A stretch of 64,000 bases of DNA from assembly GCA_905182985.1 (NCBI GenBank), contig CAJJDN010000005.1, positions 861,240 to 925,239 on the forward strand. The letters are read 5' to 3'. Shown piece after piece: positions 24,626 through 36,004 of the stretch; positions within the stretch are counted from its first letter, which is position 1, and every line of letters begins with the position of its first letter. Source of the DNA: Paramecium sonneborni (lineage: Eukaryota; Ciliophora; Oligohymenophorea; Peniculida; Parameciidae). Made by a program: the position numbers and the translations under genes. The notes below the pieces were generated by a model. It was not told the origin of the DNA. It worked only from the letters and a program-made list of their open reading frames with translations, and did no database searches.

Positions 24626-25870
24626 GATTCTTATTATTTTTACATTTATAAAATTCTAAATAAATAGTTTAATTATTACTATCGAGAATTCATTCTGATA
24701 TATTTAAGATTATGCATTAAATTCATTATTCTTATGCTAATACTCATATATTTTATTGAAAGTTAATAAATAAATTAATTTAATATAAAAATGGCTGATG
24801 AAAATCCAGATGACAATAATTTTGAATTCATAAAATTCCTCCCTGAAGGCGATCAAAAGACAAAGTCCTCCAGAGATTACACTGGTAAAGGATAAGCTAA
24901 ATATGCCAATAATGAAATCTATGAAGGCGAATATGTTGATGGAGTAACTGTTTCAATCTTAAAGTTAGAAAAGAAATGGAAAAGGCAAATATAATTATGC
25001 CAATGGAGATCTATACTTTGGAGATTTCATAAACAATGTTAAACATGGAATTGGAAAATTAACATACAAAGAAAAAGGAGAATATTTCGGTTTCACTATC
25101 ATTTATCATCTTAGGCTAATGGGAGAATGGCAAAAGACATGGAGAAGGCATTTTCACTTATCCTAACAAAGATTAATATAGTGGTTGGTGGGCATTTGGT
25201 AAAAAAGAAGGTAATGGAACCTATATTTATAATGATACTGGGATGAGAGTAATTTTTTTATTATCTATATTTCCCATAGTTAGTAGGTTAATGGAAAGAG
25301 AATAAATTTGTATCTGGAAAATGGGTATTACCAAATGGCACATTTTATGATGGAGAATTTGATAACAATAAACCTAATAAAGTTGGCACCTGGTACTTCA
25401 AAAATGGTAATAAAATATAAGGAACTTATAATCAAAAAATAATTCCAAATGATGATCCTGATGATAAGAAGCTTAATATTGAAATGAAATGGGCATCTAA
25501 CGGATATTTATATTAAAATGCAGACTTAATAAATGCACATGAAAAATTCTGAATCATCATTTTAATATATAAGAGATTCTTATATTCATTCATTATATAA
25601 TTTTAATTGTTCCTAAATTAAATAAATTAAATTACATTTTTTCTATTAATTCTAATATTTTCAGTATCTAAAACATGTTTTTCCATATTTTCTTCTTTAT
25701 CAAATCCAAAATTCAAAATAAAATTATTTGATTTAGAAGGACTCTCTCTACCTTTAAGATTAGGAGATGCTATGCTTTCAGGTATTCTTCTATCAAATAA
25801 ACACAACTATAAAATTTCTAATATCATTGCAGCAAATGTTAATATTAATTCAGGAATACAAAGTGGCATT
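24626..25870. repeat. Second copy of 1,245-bp direct repeat
   Basis: Counterpart of 23380-24624. It continues into unique sequence at 25871, inside the membrane-protein gene. Confidence 0.9.
24791..25552 (+). CDS. Second copy of the MORN-repeat gene (assembly duplicate)
   Basis: Same gene as 23545-24306 with identical exons and introns (offset 1,246). Complete as drawn, but probably the same locus counted twice because of the unmerged contig ends. Confidence 0.75.
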
Positions 25871-27127
25871 AACTCTATGTCAATAATATCTCTCATAAAA
25901 GTAAGATCCATAATATTTGACCAATCTGTGCATTTCTTAATAATAATAAAAATGTTTATTAATACATTTTCAATAAATGAATGCATAGAATTTCTAAAAT
26001 GAGCTAAGAATCCTAATTTAGTACCAACAATAGCTAAATGTGCCATATGTAAAAGTATAAGGAATGTAGTAGGGCAATAGAATTTCCAGGTAACTTTATA
26101 TATTTTATGTTTGAAAATTCCTTTTCTAGTTAAATTTTATATGATTGCAGAATGAAATATGGCTCCAAATCCCATCAAACAACCTTTAAATGTATAATAA
26201 TAATTACCTGCCATTATTAGTGCAACTAGAAATACAACTTAAATATAATTGTCTCTTTAATTAGAAACATCAATCTATTTAAGAGTACAATTATATTCCG
26301 TGAATTTTTCTCCAAAAAGTCCAAATTTAGGTATTTCTTTATAATACTCTAATCCAGGCAAACTTTCATAAGGATATTCATTTTCTTCAAATAATTGATA
26401 TTAATCGAATTCATCAATGAAAGCATATTCTGTTGATTGTATATTACAATTGTAGGCTAATTGTAAAAGTGGATGTTGTTTAAGTAATTCTCCATCCTCA
26501 TAACAAACATCAATTCCATAATTTAAAGTAAAATTAGAATAAGATTGAGTAAGGTTTTCTTTAGAAGTTAGATCTTCATAATTTCCACAAATATTTTATT
26601 AATCTTTTGTCTAACAAACCCCATTACATATACCAGTACAATTTCTTTCATAAAATAATTCTCTATATGTATATTCAGATCTTCTGCCACAAATGGAATA
26701 TCCTTTCCAAAAGTAAAAATTTTAAGAATTGATAGGATTAACTTCTACACAACCTTCATCAAGATCAGATTCTTAACAATGTTCATTTCTGAGTTTTTCT
26801 TAATCAATTTCTCCATCTTATCCTTCTTCTCCAAACCCACAATCACATCCTAATTATATAAGTGATGTATAAAATACCACTTGGTGTTTCTGGATAATTA
26901 TAGGCAAAGAATGTTTCCAAATCAGCTGGACATTATTAACCCTTAAATTTTTGAATTTCAATAATTGGTTTATATTCCCAATCATCATAAAGATTTCTAT
27001 CCATTTTATAGTGATTGATATATAGAATCAAAGCAAGTGGAAAGATAATACATTCTATAATGAAATTTAGATATTAGACAGAGGCAGCAAAGTGGGTAGA
27101 TTTCCAATAATTTGGTTTTTTCTTCAT
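25586..27127 (-). CDS. Multispan membrane protein with Cys-rich ectodomain, 488 aa
   Basis: Unrecognised family. An N-terminal membrane segment (IIECIIFPLALILYI) is followed by about 230 residues of luminal or extracellular domain rich in Cys and N-glycosylation sites (RNCTGICNGVC, NLTQSY, YNCTL). Then come membrane segments (VVFLVALIMAGCLMGFGAIF, FLILLHMAHLAIVG, IPELILTFAAMILEIL) and a charged cytoplasmic tail. Introns 26850-26877 (28 nt), 26184-26207 (24) and 25613-25635 (23). The last one brings in the TGA; without it the frame would run into the MORN gene on the other strand. Total 489 codons. A receptor-like role is speculative. Confidence 0.68.
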
Positions 27128-27151
27128 TAAATAAAAAATAATAATTATATA

Positions 27152-27676
27152 TCATGTACTTACATTTACTAATTTTTCCATGGCGAATAATATTTTTTTA
27201 GATGACTTGTAATGTTTTTAAGGATCAATAAGCAATTCACAAATTCGTTGCAAAGTGAAAGGTGGTCTGATATTTTTAGAGAGAATGATTACTTTTATTC
27301 AAAAACACAAAGAAATTAGAGGACAATATCTAATTCATCTTCGAAGCCTTCATTTTGAGCAGTTTTTTCATATGGAAAAAGATTCTGCATATTAATTAAC
27401 ATATCTCTGGTTGTGATGATGATAAGTGATCTTAAATGGAGCCAATTATATTTTTGAATTTCAGCATTCTTGGCAATGGAATCTAATAATGGTTTCAATT
27501 GTCCCATTAAATCATTTATTTGAATAGGTATATCCTTTTTGTATTTAATGAAGTGTTTTTACTTTCTTGATTCTAATACCTTGTTGAATTGAACTAACAA
27601 TCTCTTGGGTTTACTCATAGAAATCCTTGAGTTGAGTCTAATAATCATGTTGAATCATTTCTTTATTTTCATTCAT
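27152..27676 (-). CDS. PPP4R2-like phosphatase regulatory subunit, 159 aa
   Basis: Regulatory subunit type that binds protein phosphatase 4. PPFTLQRICELLIDPQKHYK followed by SSKKILFAMEKLVNV is the conserved PPP4R2 core. The N-terminal part carries the helical region that normally precedes it. Introns 27580-27598 (19 nt, GTTAG...AAG) and 27267-27292 (26 nt). The second creates EQKPPFTLQR. Sum is 160 codons. The human protein is much longer; the acidic C-terminal half is missing here, so this is a minimal form. The next gene starts 24 bp downstream on the same strand. Confidence 0.78.
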
Positions 27677-27820
27677 TTTTAATTAATTAAAATAATTTAT
27701 CTAGCTTTTCTGTGGTATAAAGTATGAGAATTGATTTGAATTAATATTGTATTATATGTTAATTGGTATAACTTCTAATTATTGAAAGGATGAGAAATAA
27801 ATAATATTAATTAAATTAAT

Positions 27821-28525
27821 ATGAATCCAATTTAATAAGCATGGTTAAAGATATTAAACCCAGTATCTGTGGTGATCAATGAGAAATTAGCCAAAAGATC
27901 AGGTTTATTGGGTAAGATAGGAAGATTCTTCTTAATTGGTCCAAGAGAATTTGGATATCATCCTACAAACTAAATGTTCATTTATTTTAACAGAAGAGTA
28001 CTTTTTGCAACAGCCTTTATGGGTCATAAATACTCAGTATTAAAGTAATATATCTAAATATATATTAATATAGAGGACTTACTCATCAAGGTTATCATAT
28101 GTTAAGACCAATGAGAGCTGCTGTATTTTTGGGTCCAATAGCTGTATTGGCAGGTCTTTTTAGATTAGTCTATTATTCATCTGAAAACAGATCATATTAG
28201 TATGCTATATTTACAAGATAATTAGTCCTGATAATTTAGATTATGTGATGAAGAAAGCAACCAATTCTTTACATTTCCCATTGAATACATTAAATCAAAG
28301 ATTATCAGCACATTATACTGAAATTAGCTCTATTTATACAGCTGAAATGATGAAGAGAGTAATAATACTCATTTATTCAAATCTTAGTATCATAAATAAC
28401 ATGCCAAAATAATCAAAGAAAGATCAACACAATCAGAACATGTTAAAAAAACTAAATATGCTGATCAATCATATACATATGTCCCAATGACTCCAGTTCA
28501 TATTGAAGATGTAAAACTCGTTTGA
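27821..28525 (+). CDS. Unidentified membrane-associated protein, 206 aa
   Basis: No family recognised. A basic N-terminus (QQAWLKILNPVSVVINEKLAKRSGLLGKIGRFF) could target a mitochondrion. A central hydrophobic stretch (AAVFLGPIAVLAGLF) could span a membrane, and the C-terminus is basic and polar. Introns 28045-28073 (29 nt), 28200-28225 (26) and 28359-28387 (29) total 84 nt and leave 207 codons. The profile fits a ciliate-specific mitochondrial inner-membrane subunit, but that is inference. Confidence 0.6.
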
Positions 28526-28554
28526 GATAAAATATATATATATATATAAATATT

Positions 28555-29902
28555 ATGTTAACAATCTTTGATGACTTTTATAATAATAAAAATATCCCTG
28601 ACTTCCTTGATGATGATAGCATATTAATCAATAAAGAAAACAATATCCAATTAAAAGAATTGTAAACTTATTTATAAACTACAACAAAATTAGTTTAATC
28701 AATAATGAAGATTTAGTAACATAAATGCTCTCCTATTTTCAATATGATGAATTAGAAACTGATCATAAAAGAGTAATCAAGTATCCATTTGTCGTTAGTG
28801 AATTATTGGGTTCTATATATGCTTTAAATTCAAATCATCTGAATTTCTTAATTCAATTATTGAATTCTTAAAATCATCTCCCTTCAATTACTCTTGGATA
28901 CATCACAAAAATCATTATGAATGTTCTCAAAAACAATCCTTCTATTGTAATCATACTATTTATTAATTTTAGTTTTGGTAAAATGTCTAGTTGTCATAAT
29001 TAAACATAATAATAAATGATATCAATAACTATAATATCGCTGAATTACTCTATTCTATGATTATTTATTAAACTTAACAAAATTAACTAGAATATTTGGA
29101 ATAAAGAATTCAATTTGTCGACTGTTTAATAAATTAAATAAACACCGATAAAAGTGAAGGGATTTCTAATGTTATATGCATGTTATTAAATCAAATTACT
29201 GAAACCCTTCAAGAATAGAAGTCTCTTATCATTAAACATTTATACACTAAATTAAACAACTTTTTCAGAGCATTACCACTTCACCCTCAATCAATATTAA
29301 AAATATTTACTAATCTAATTAAATATTAGCAGTATTATGAATCAGAAGTTAATTAAATTTACAATCATTTCCTTTAAATATAAGACATGTTTTCAAATAT
29401 AATTCAAAATCAAGATAATTTTGGACAAAATAATCTCGCTTATATAGAATTTTATGATGTACTGACCAATTAACCATATATAGTACAAAATATAAATGCC
29501 TAATAATTGGCTCAATCATTGTTTGTATAAAATTATATTTTAATTAGAAATTAATATAAAAGTATCAATACAATAATTAATTACACAAATATGCTACAAA
29601 TATTATACTTAAATTGATTCCTTAAACAGATAATCAACAATTACTAGAGACAGCAATTTAAGAATTCAAGTATAAAGTTTACATAAATTAGAATAAAGCC
29701 AATAAAAGAAAATAGAGGATTTGTAACATTGATTATTAACAAAATATGTGAAGTTAATTCAAATTAACTATAAGAGGAATAAGAATTGTAATAAGTAAAT
29801 TAAATATAAAATAATTATTTTTTTGGATAAATTCCTGATTAGAAACCTATATTTAATTTACAGGAAGAATTTGAAGCAGCAATGAATAAATTATAGATAT
29901 GA
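28555..29902 (+). CDS. SAPS-domain phosphatase regulator (PP6R/Sit4-associated type)
   Basis: SAPS proteins bind the Sit4/PP6 phosphatase. Matches run in order: DFLDDDSILINKE (FLDEDDILQE in the family), FQYDELETDHKRVIKYPFV, a repeat-rich helical middle, and KPIKENRGFVTLIINKICEVN at the KPLGxxRL position. Introns 28662-28693 (32 nt), 28947-28972 (26), 29525-29547 (23) and 29677-29698 (22, GTT...AAG). All are needed, and they leave 415 codons exactly. At 414 aa it is shorter than animal PP6R and lacks a long acidic tail. It ends 2 bp before the convergent TSR3 gene. Confidence 0.8.
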
Positions 29903-29904
29903 AA

Positions 29905-30678
29905 TCATAAAATTTGTTATTCCTGTTCTTCTTCATCAGAACTACTTGGCATATCGTAATTTCTTTATCCAGTATTTTCTTTATTTTTAGCCATTTCTAA
30001 ATATTTTTATTCAGCTTCTCTTAATTCTTTATCATTTTGACATTGAGAATAAAGATCAAAGGCATCTTAATTAATTTTAAAGAAATTTTCACCCCAAGTA
30101 AATTTACTAAGAATAAAATCTGCTTATTCTCTACGTCCACATAATGCTAATGTAGCAGCAATAGCTTCTACACATGATAATTTAAATTATTTTCCAAAAT
30201 TGACTGGATTAACAGCAACCATATGAGGTAATAGTCTTTCATTAGGAGATACATATGTAATTTCATCAATTTTAGCCCATGAACAATCTATTACACAGAT
30301 TCCTTTTTATAATAATTCTTCATCATCTTTAGAAACATATTTTTTTCCATTTGCACTTACAATAATTCCTTAAAATTTAACTTTGGGTTTAATGGCTGTT
30401 AACAATTTAAATCTTTCCATTTTTCTACCTGTACATTTCTTAACATCACATTATCCATAATCTATCATAAATAATTTTATATCATTTAATCTTTCCTCTC
30501 TCTTATTTAACTATTATTAATCTTCATCTTCACTTTCATCTTAGCTATTACTCTATTAATTATTTAATTATTGTAATTAATGTAATGTTATTTATTATTA
30601 TTGACTTTATTATTATTTTTAATCTCTTTTATCTGATCTTGCTTTTTTCCAATTTTAATACCTCTATTTATTATTCAT
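29905..30678 (-). CDS. TSR3: TSR3-like 18S rRNA aminocarboxypropyltransferase
   Basis: TSR3 adds the aminocarboxypropyl group to the hypermodified pseudouridine of 18S rRNA, a late step of 40S assembly. Conserved blocks: YGQCDVKKCTGRKMERF (the CDxKKCTGRKL motif), ICVIDCSWAKI, ERLLPHMVAVNPVNFGKQFK, LSCVEAIAATLALCG and FTWGENFFKINQDAFDLYSQ. The first 60 or so residues are an unusual Gln/Asn/Ser/Asp-rich leader encoded largely by TAA/TAG, and the C-terminus is acidic (SSSDEEEQE). Single exon, 257 aa. Confidence 0.9.
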
Positions 30679-30717
30679 TAATTTATTTTTAATATAAAAT
30701 AATAAACTATAAAATAA

Positions 30718-31253
30718 ATGAAAGCAAATCGATTTATAATCCATAATCCTACTATTGAATCATACTAATTGGAAGAATATTACAATCATTTTAAAAGAAT
30801 GGAGGAAATTGATAAAGAAAAAATGAATATATACAAAAGTATTGAGTCTAATAAATCAACATCAAATTATAGATTTTTAATGCTTCAACACACTTCTAAA
30901 TTTAATAAATAACAATAATAAAATGCTCAAGATCGTCTTTAAAAAGTATAATTGACATTATTTTAAATAAGTTATTGGATGATAAAATTGAAAAAATAAA
31001 GGTAAGAGAAAATCCATATGTCAACTAAAGTAGATTAAGAGGTATTTCTTAAGTTGATCTAAAAAGTGCAAATATTAGTTTTAATAGTTCTTTAGAGACT
31101 CTCAACTTAATGAAAAAACTATAAACTCTTAAACCAAATATCTCAAAGAAGAATTTAGATACTCATTATGAAAAACAAAAAGAATATGGGAGTAGATTAA
31201 GAAAGTTACCAAAGCTTCCAGATTCAGATAAAAAATATCAATATTTTTTTTGA
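30718..31253 (+). CDS. Unidentified polar protein, 169 aa
   Basis: One intron (30946-30971, 26 nt, GTA...AAG), 170 codons. Basic, Lys/Asn/Gln/Ser-rich protein with possible short helices (ESYQLEEYYNHFKRMEEIDK near the start). No domain recognised. Divergent from TSR3 by 39 bp. Confidence 0.55.
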
Positions 31254-31270
31254 TTTTTGTATAATTTAAA

Positions 31271-32385
31271 TCAGTCAAACTAATTCTAGAATTCATCTAA
31301 TGAATCTTACTCTGAGATATTATCATCTTATTGTAATGATTTAATTTAAATATTGTATTTAGAATTCAATATCAAAATCTTTTGATATAATTCTAGATTA
31401 TCTTATTATACATTAGTTTAAAATTGTTGACTTAATGTAGGATTTTCTTTATTAAAAGCCATCCAAAATTAATCAAAGTTTTAATCATTTACATAATTTT
31501 GAGTTACAGCCACACAATCTTCAATATTTAGTACTGCATGCCACCATCCATTAGGAACATATACAGTATCATGTTTATCTTAAATAAAATCATAATACAG
31601 AATATTTTATTAATCGCAATACTTTTTTACAAGTGGAACTATGATACTAAAATAATCAATTGGATTATTAATATTTAATAAGGCTTCTTTATTAATTAAT
31701 GTCTTTCCTTTAAAAAAGAATAAATAAATAAATTTATACCTTTAACTATATTCTTATCTATAGTAGGAGGAAACATGATCCATCTTTTTTTACCTAAAAC
31801 AACACAATTCCAGGCTGATGTTTCATAAGGATCTACATGAATCATTGATCCAGATTTCTTTGGACTAATTTATCAATTGATTTACCCACATAATATCCAT
31901 CTATATTGAGGTCTTTTCTATTTTAGATAAGATAAGTAATCTTATGGAAATAAATATGGTATCTTATATTAATTTAACATGTTTTCAGGAATATCTCCAT
32001 CAAATATATAGAAAGGATTGTAATCATCATTATCTCTCAAATATTAAATGTATTAATCAAATTTCAATTTCAAATAATTACCATCATCATCTATTGCACA
32101 TCTAAAATAATATTCACTATAATTTTAAATTAGATAATTCCAATTCCAATTATCCCAATCTATATCTAACCCTTTTATAACTATAGGAATCTTTGAATCA
32201 TATTTTATTTGAAATTCTTGTAGTGATAAACTATTATCAAATTTATTTGGAAATTCCTATAATTTCTCATGTAATAAATCATTGAATATCTATTCATACT
32301 AATTTGATTCTCTTTGATTGTATTTTAAGAAAGTCTTTAGTTCATTAACATTCTTGAATTCATATTATTTTTATGATTGATTCAT
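31271..32385 (-). CDS. JMJD6-like JmjC-domain oxygenase, 353 aa
   Basis: Fe(II)/2-oxoglutarate-dependent oxygenase. SGSMIHVDPYETSAWN provides the HxD iron ligands, GKKRWIMFPP follows, and DTVYVPNGWWHAVLN supplies the distal His. The upstream YRWILCGPKKSG matches JMJD6-type enzymes (lysyl hydroxylase or arginine demethylase activity is known for the family). Introns 31865-31885 (21 nt) and 31708-31739 (32); the first rebuilds CGPKKSGS across the junction. 354 codons. Nuclear localisation is plausible, but the C-terminus lacks the poly-Ser and basic signals of the animal protein. Confidence 0.88.
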
Positions 32386-32467
32386 AATTATAAAAAATAA
32401 TGAATGAGACCTTATTAGATCTGTGAATTTTATTTATATTTAATAAAAAACAATCAAGTTCCGTTAA

Positions 32468-33620
32468 ATGAATTAAGCCTCAAATTCTCATTCCAGAAAC
32501 TTTTATAATTATAATGGAATCGCCTATTCAACAGACAGCATGAGAGTGTATAGTAAATCTCCTAAAAATACATAATAATACATTAATCGATATTAACCAT
32601 GTATTTATTCCACAATGAACAATATCTAAAATTTACAATCTCTCAAAAATTAAATATCTCAATTATAATCAGTTTTAACTCAACAACATCGAAAGAGTAG
32701 TTTTACTAGATCAAAAGCAGACTCTTCTGCTAATATGTCAAATGATCGATCCTTTTATACTATGATTAAAGAATAATTGAAATAAGTAAGTAACTTATAA
32801 ACCATTGAAAAAGAAACAACCAATTTAAATATTAACTAAACTACTTAACAATTCAAAAAGGATTATATCAGTAATAATAAATTATTAGAATAAGATATAG
32901 AAAAATAATCTAAAATTATGACACCTTAGGGTAGTGCTGCTAAGAATACTAGTATCTTAAAAGAAACTACAAATAATGTAATCAAGAGTGAAAAATAATA
33001 AGCATTAAAACATCTACTCTATCCTGTTAGTGAAACCAAAGGAGATAAAATTATTAAATAAAATATTAAATTGGAAGAACAACTTAGAGTAGGACTTTAA
33101 GATAAATTGACTTATTTAGAATCTAATAAATAAGAAAAATTAACTAAATTAACATAAGGTTATCAATTTATATTTATTTTCAGAATTTAAAAATGCTAAA
33201 AAATTATTAGAAGAAGATTATTAGAATCAAGTTTAAAATGAAATTCAAATATTTGAAAGAAAATTAAGAAAATTAATGATGTCACAAAATAAAGATAAGA
33301 AACTTAAAAGACTTAAAAAAAATAGTTTGTTATTGAATTCAAAATTAAATCAAGAATCACCTTGTATGGTATTGTTTGCAATAATTTGAATAGCTTAGAG
33401 CTCATCATAATCATCAGAAAAGGAAATTAAGAGTTCTTATAATTTAATGAATACTTTCAAAAAATAATCAGATAGAACTTAATTAGTCAGTAGTTTTAAA
33501 AAGGATTGTATTTTATTTTATTAATCATTTTTAGCTTCCATAAATAAGGAAAAAAAGTAAAAGGTTCGTTTCGAAAATGAGTAGGGTATTCGTTTCAAAA
33601 CAGAAACAGAAAATAATTGA
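32468..33620 (+). CDS. Unidentified protein with coiled coil and RVxF-like tail, 356 aa
   Basis: The N-terminal third is Ser/Tyr/Gln-rich and probably disordered. The middle has coiled-coil character (ESNKQEKLTKL, KNAKKLLEEDYQNQ, FERKLRKLMM). The end reads KEKKQKVRFENEQGIRF, with a KVRF motif of the kind that docks protein phosphatase 1. Introns 33159-33183 (25 nt), 33369-33398 (30) and 33508-33534 (27, divisible by three and stop-free). 357 codons. Function unknown. Confidence 0.55.
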
Positions 33621-33671
33621 ATTGACTTATTTCACAGAATATTATATTTTTATAATTTATTTAAATATCTA

Positions 33672-34718
33672 ATGGGATAGTTATACAGCTTTGTATAAGA
33701 TAACAAAAAAATTGTTGGTATAACCGCAGTGGCAGCTATAGGGTATGAATTGAATGATTATAAGTGCAACAGCAACAGTCGTATATAACAAAAGAAAATA
33801 ATATTTAAGTTAAAGTGATATCTTTAAAAGTCCAAAATAACTTGATGACGACTTTTATCCTTCAAAAAGACCAGCTTACTACTATGATGATAGAGAAGAT
33901 ACTTTATATACCAAAATGACAAGAACAGGAAAAATAGATCAAATTATAGATTCTATTAATGTTAATTACATTCCAAATTCAGAATGCTTAGAACCCTAAA
34001 CTATTGTTGACATACTCTAAAATACTATAGAACTAGCAGGTGATGAATTTATCAGGATGACTATGAGAAATAGAGCATAAAGAAGATAATTTAAGGAAAA
34101 TTCAAAATTAAATTAATACAGATACCAAATTATCAAGTATAATGAAGATCTAGAAGAATTATTAGAAAAAGCATAAGCAGAACTACTTACTAGATTAGAT
34201 ATTAATAAAAATATATTTGAAGAAAGTATGCTTGTCTTGATGGAAAGAGGATTCTTTTAATAATTATACATGCTATAAGCGAGTGTTAAACAAAAAATAA
34301 AAGAAAAAATACCTTCTAAAAAAGATTTATCATTAAAATAAATTAAGGAAGTCATTAAATTCAATATTAGAATATTGAAAGAATAGCCAGATCCTTTTAA
34401 AAGCATTATTTCTTATATGATTGTAATTATTATAATTTATATAATAGAATAAATAAGATTAAAAAGATTACATACCTAATGTTATAAGTTTATTAGTTCA
34501 AGATTTTATATATTAAAAATATAAGATTGAAGAAGAAGATTAAATAAGAAATATTTCAAAACCAGGTAAAATTATTTTATAAATATATAGAATGCATGGG
34601 TGATCCTGAAATTTTATAATTATTGGGTGAAATAGAAATTACAATGTAAGAATTAATGTAAAACTTGGGATTGGGAGGAATTGAAAATATTCCTGATAAT
34701 TTTGAAAATTTTGCATGA
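33672..34718 (+). CDS. Unidentified membrane-anchored protein, 324 aa
   Basis: N-terminal membrane segment (KIVGITAVAAIGATATVVY) followed by a long soluble, helical and charged domain. The anchor plus basic flank and helical body recall PEX3 in layout, but the conserved PEX3 motifs are not evident, so no name is given. Introns 33743-33764 (22 nt, ends AAG), 34423-34447 (25) and 34566-34590 (25) leave 325 codons. Confidence 0.6.
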
Positions 34719-35034
34719 ATATTCATATTTTTAATATTAACATCCTAATTATTTTAATTTTACTTATAATCAATAAAAACATATTTTAAAATCAAGAGAG
34801 TTATTAATCACTTTTTGAAATCTACATATATATTTATAAATTGTAACAGTTTAAATAAACAGCTTTTCTTAAAGAATTGATAATTATTTTGAAAGTTCTT
34901 CAAGATTATATATATGATATAAAAATAAGCAATAGCAAGGTTGATTTGAACTCTTATATGTTTGTAATATTGTATAAAGAAAAAAAAATAACTAAATTTC
35001 ACAATGTTTAAATTAATCTGAGTACTTCATAAAA
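34719..35034. other. Intergenic, AT-rich
   Basis: Between convergent genes. Short standard-code ORFs here lie downstream of the next reverse gene's TGA or antisense; nothing supported. Confidence 0.5.
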
Positions 35035-35403
35035 TCAAAAGATTGTGCAAAAAGGGCAACAGCTTTCTTTTTCTTCTTCTTAATAGTCATTTAAATTATA
35101 ATCTTTCCAACATTCTACATAATGTATTTGATATAATTAATTGCTAAATGTAATTTAGTGAGCTTTTGATTTTTTAAGTATTGGTTAACCTTTTGAATCA
35201 ACACGAACTTTTTTCTAAGAATAAGATTTTTGATCTGAAGATGAAAAACCTTTAGATTTAATTTAAGATGATAATTAATCTTTTTATGTTGTCTCAATGC
35301 TTTCTGATTGGTATTTATTTTATTGATTTTAATCTTTAATATTGAATGGGATTTCAATAAATTATCGATCTGTTTCATCCTAAGGTTGTGGATAAATTTA
35401 CAT
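35035..35403 (-). CDS. Small acidic/basic protein with RVxF-like motif, 122 aa
   Basis: Single exon, 123 codons. Polar N-terminus, then KKVRVDSKGQPILKKSKAHQ, ITFSNQLYQIHYVECWKDYN and an acidic stretch ending CCPFCTIF. The KKVRVD and HQITF segments resemble PP1-docking (RVxF) sequences, and the Cys pair at the end could be lipidated or bind metal. A ciliate-specific phosphatase interactor is a reasonable guess, no more. The long alternative frame here (Leu/Ile/Lys monotony) is the shadow. Confidence 0.6.
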
Positions 35404-36004
35404 ATAAAATATGATGATTAATAATAAAATATATTATGCTAAAAATAAAATATTATTAATCATCACAAGTAACAAATAAATTATAAAATGTTCAGTTTTT
35501 AAAGTTGTTAAAATGAAAGAATAATAAAGAAGATGTGATGTAAAATAGAATTCATAATAAAAATGATTTAAAATGTAGTTTTTGATAATTAAATATTTTG
35601 AAAATAAATACAAATCTTCAGTTGATTCAATATTATTTAAATGTTAAATAAATGTAAAATAAAATTTATAAAAAACATTAAATAATAAGGATAATGTGAT
35701 GATTTAATGATAATAAACAATGAGTGTGTTTTAAGAGTAGTAAATAAAAAAGTATTCTTAAATTGATTATAAAACAAATTGTAAATTAGGTAAGTGATAA
35801 TGGGAATAAGACTTAATTTCGAACATTATTATAAAAAGGAGGTCGGAAAAATTAAAAGTAAAATAAAAAAATAAATTGTAAATATTATGAAGAATAATTT
35901 TAAACAGGTTTAAATGATTGAAAATGATATATTATTAAATACATCAACATTCTAGAGTGAATTGAAGCTATATTTATTCAATTTGATAATTTTTAATAAT
36001 AAAT
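35404..36004. other. Long intergenic stretch
   Basis: 600 bp between divergent genes, unusually long for this window. It holds the inverted repeat at 35412-35465 near the small reverse gene. The remaining frames look like chance; an upstream exon of the kinase gene around 35917 cannot be excluded. Confidence 0.45.
35412..35465. repeat. 15-bp perfect inverted repeat, 24-nt loop
   Basis: TGATGATTAATAATA (35412-35426) and TATTATTAATCATCA (35451-35465). It lies immediately upstream of the start of the small reverse gene, so it could be a binding site, a hairpin in the divergent promoter region, or chance. Confidence 0.65.

Noticed and set aside
24791..25552. A genuine tandem duplication of the MORN gene
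   Set aside because: No visible difference even in introns and intergenic DNA, an N at the join, and two other identical junctions in the window favour contig overlap.
25772..26002. A plus-strand ORF opposite the multispan membrane gene
   Set aside because: The reverse frame is part of a 488-aa protein with consistent introns; the forward one is a shadow.
34808..35002. Reverse ORF rich in Phe, Tyr, Ile and Lys
   Set aside because: It lies downstream of the TGA of the 35,035-35,403 gene and has the composition of AT-rich intergenic sequence.
35115..35378. Reverse ORF starting at 35378
   Set aside because: It is a different frame of the same stretch as the 122-aa protein; the latter has mixed composition, a better start and conserved-looking motifs.
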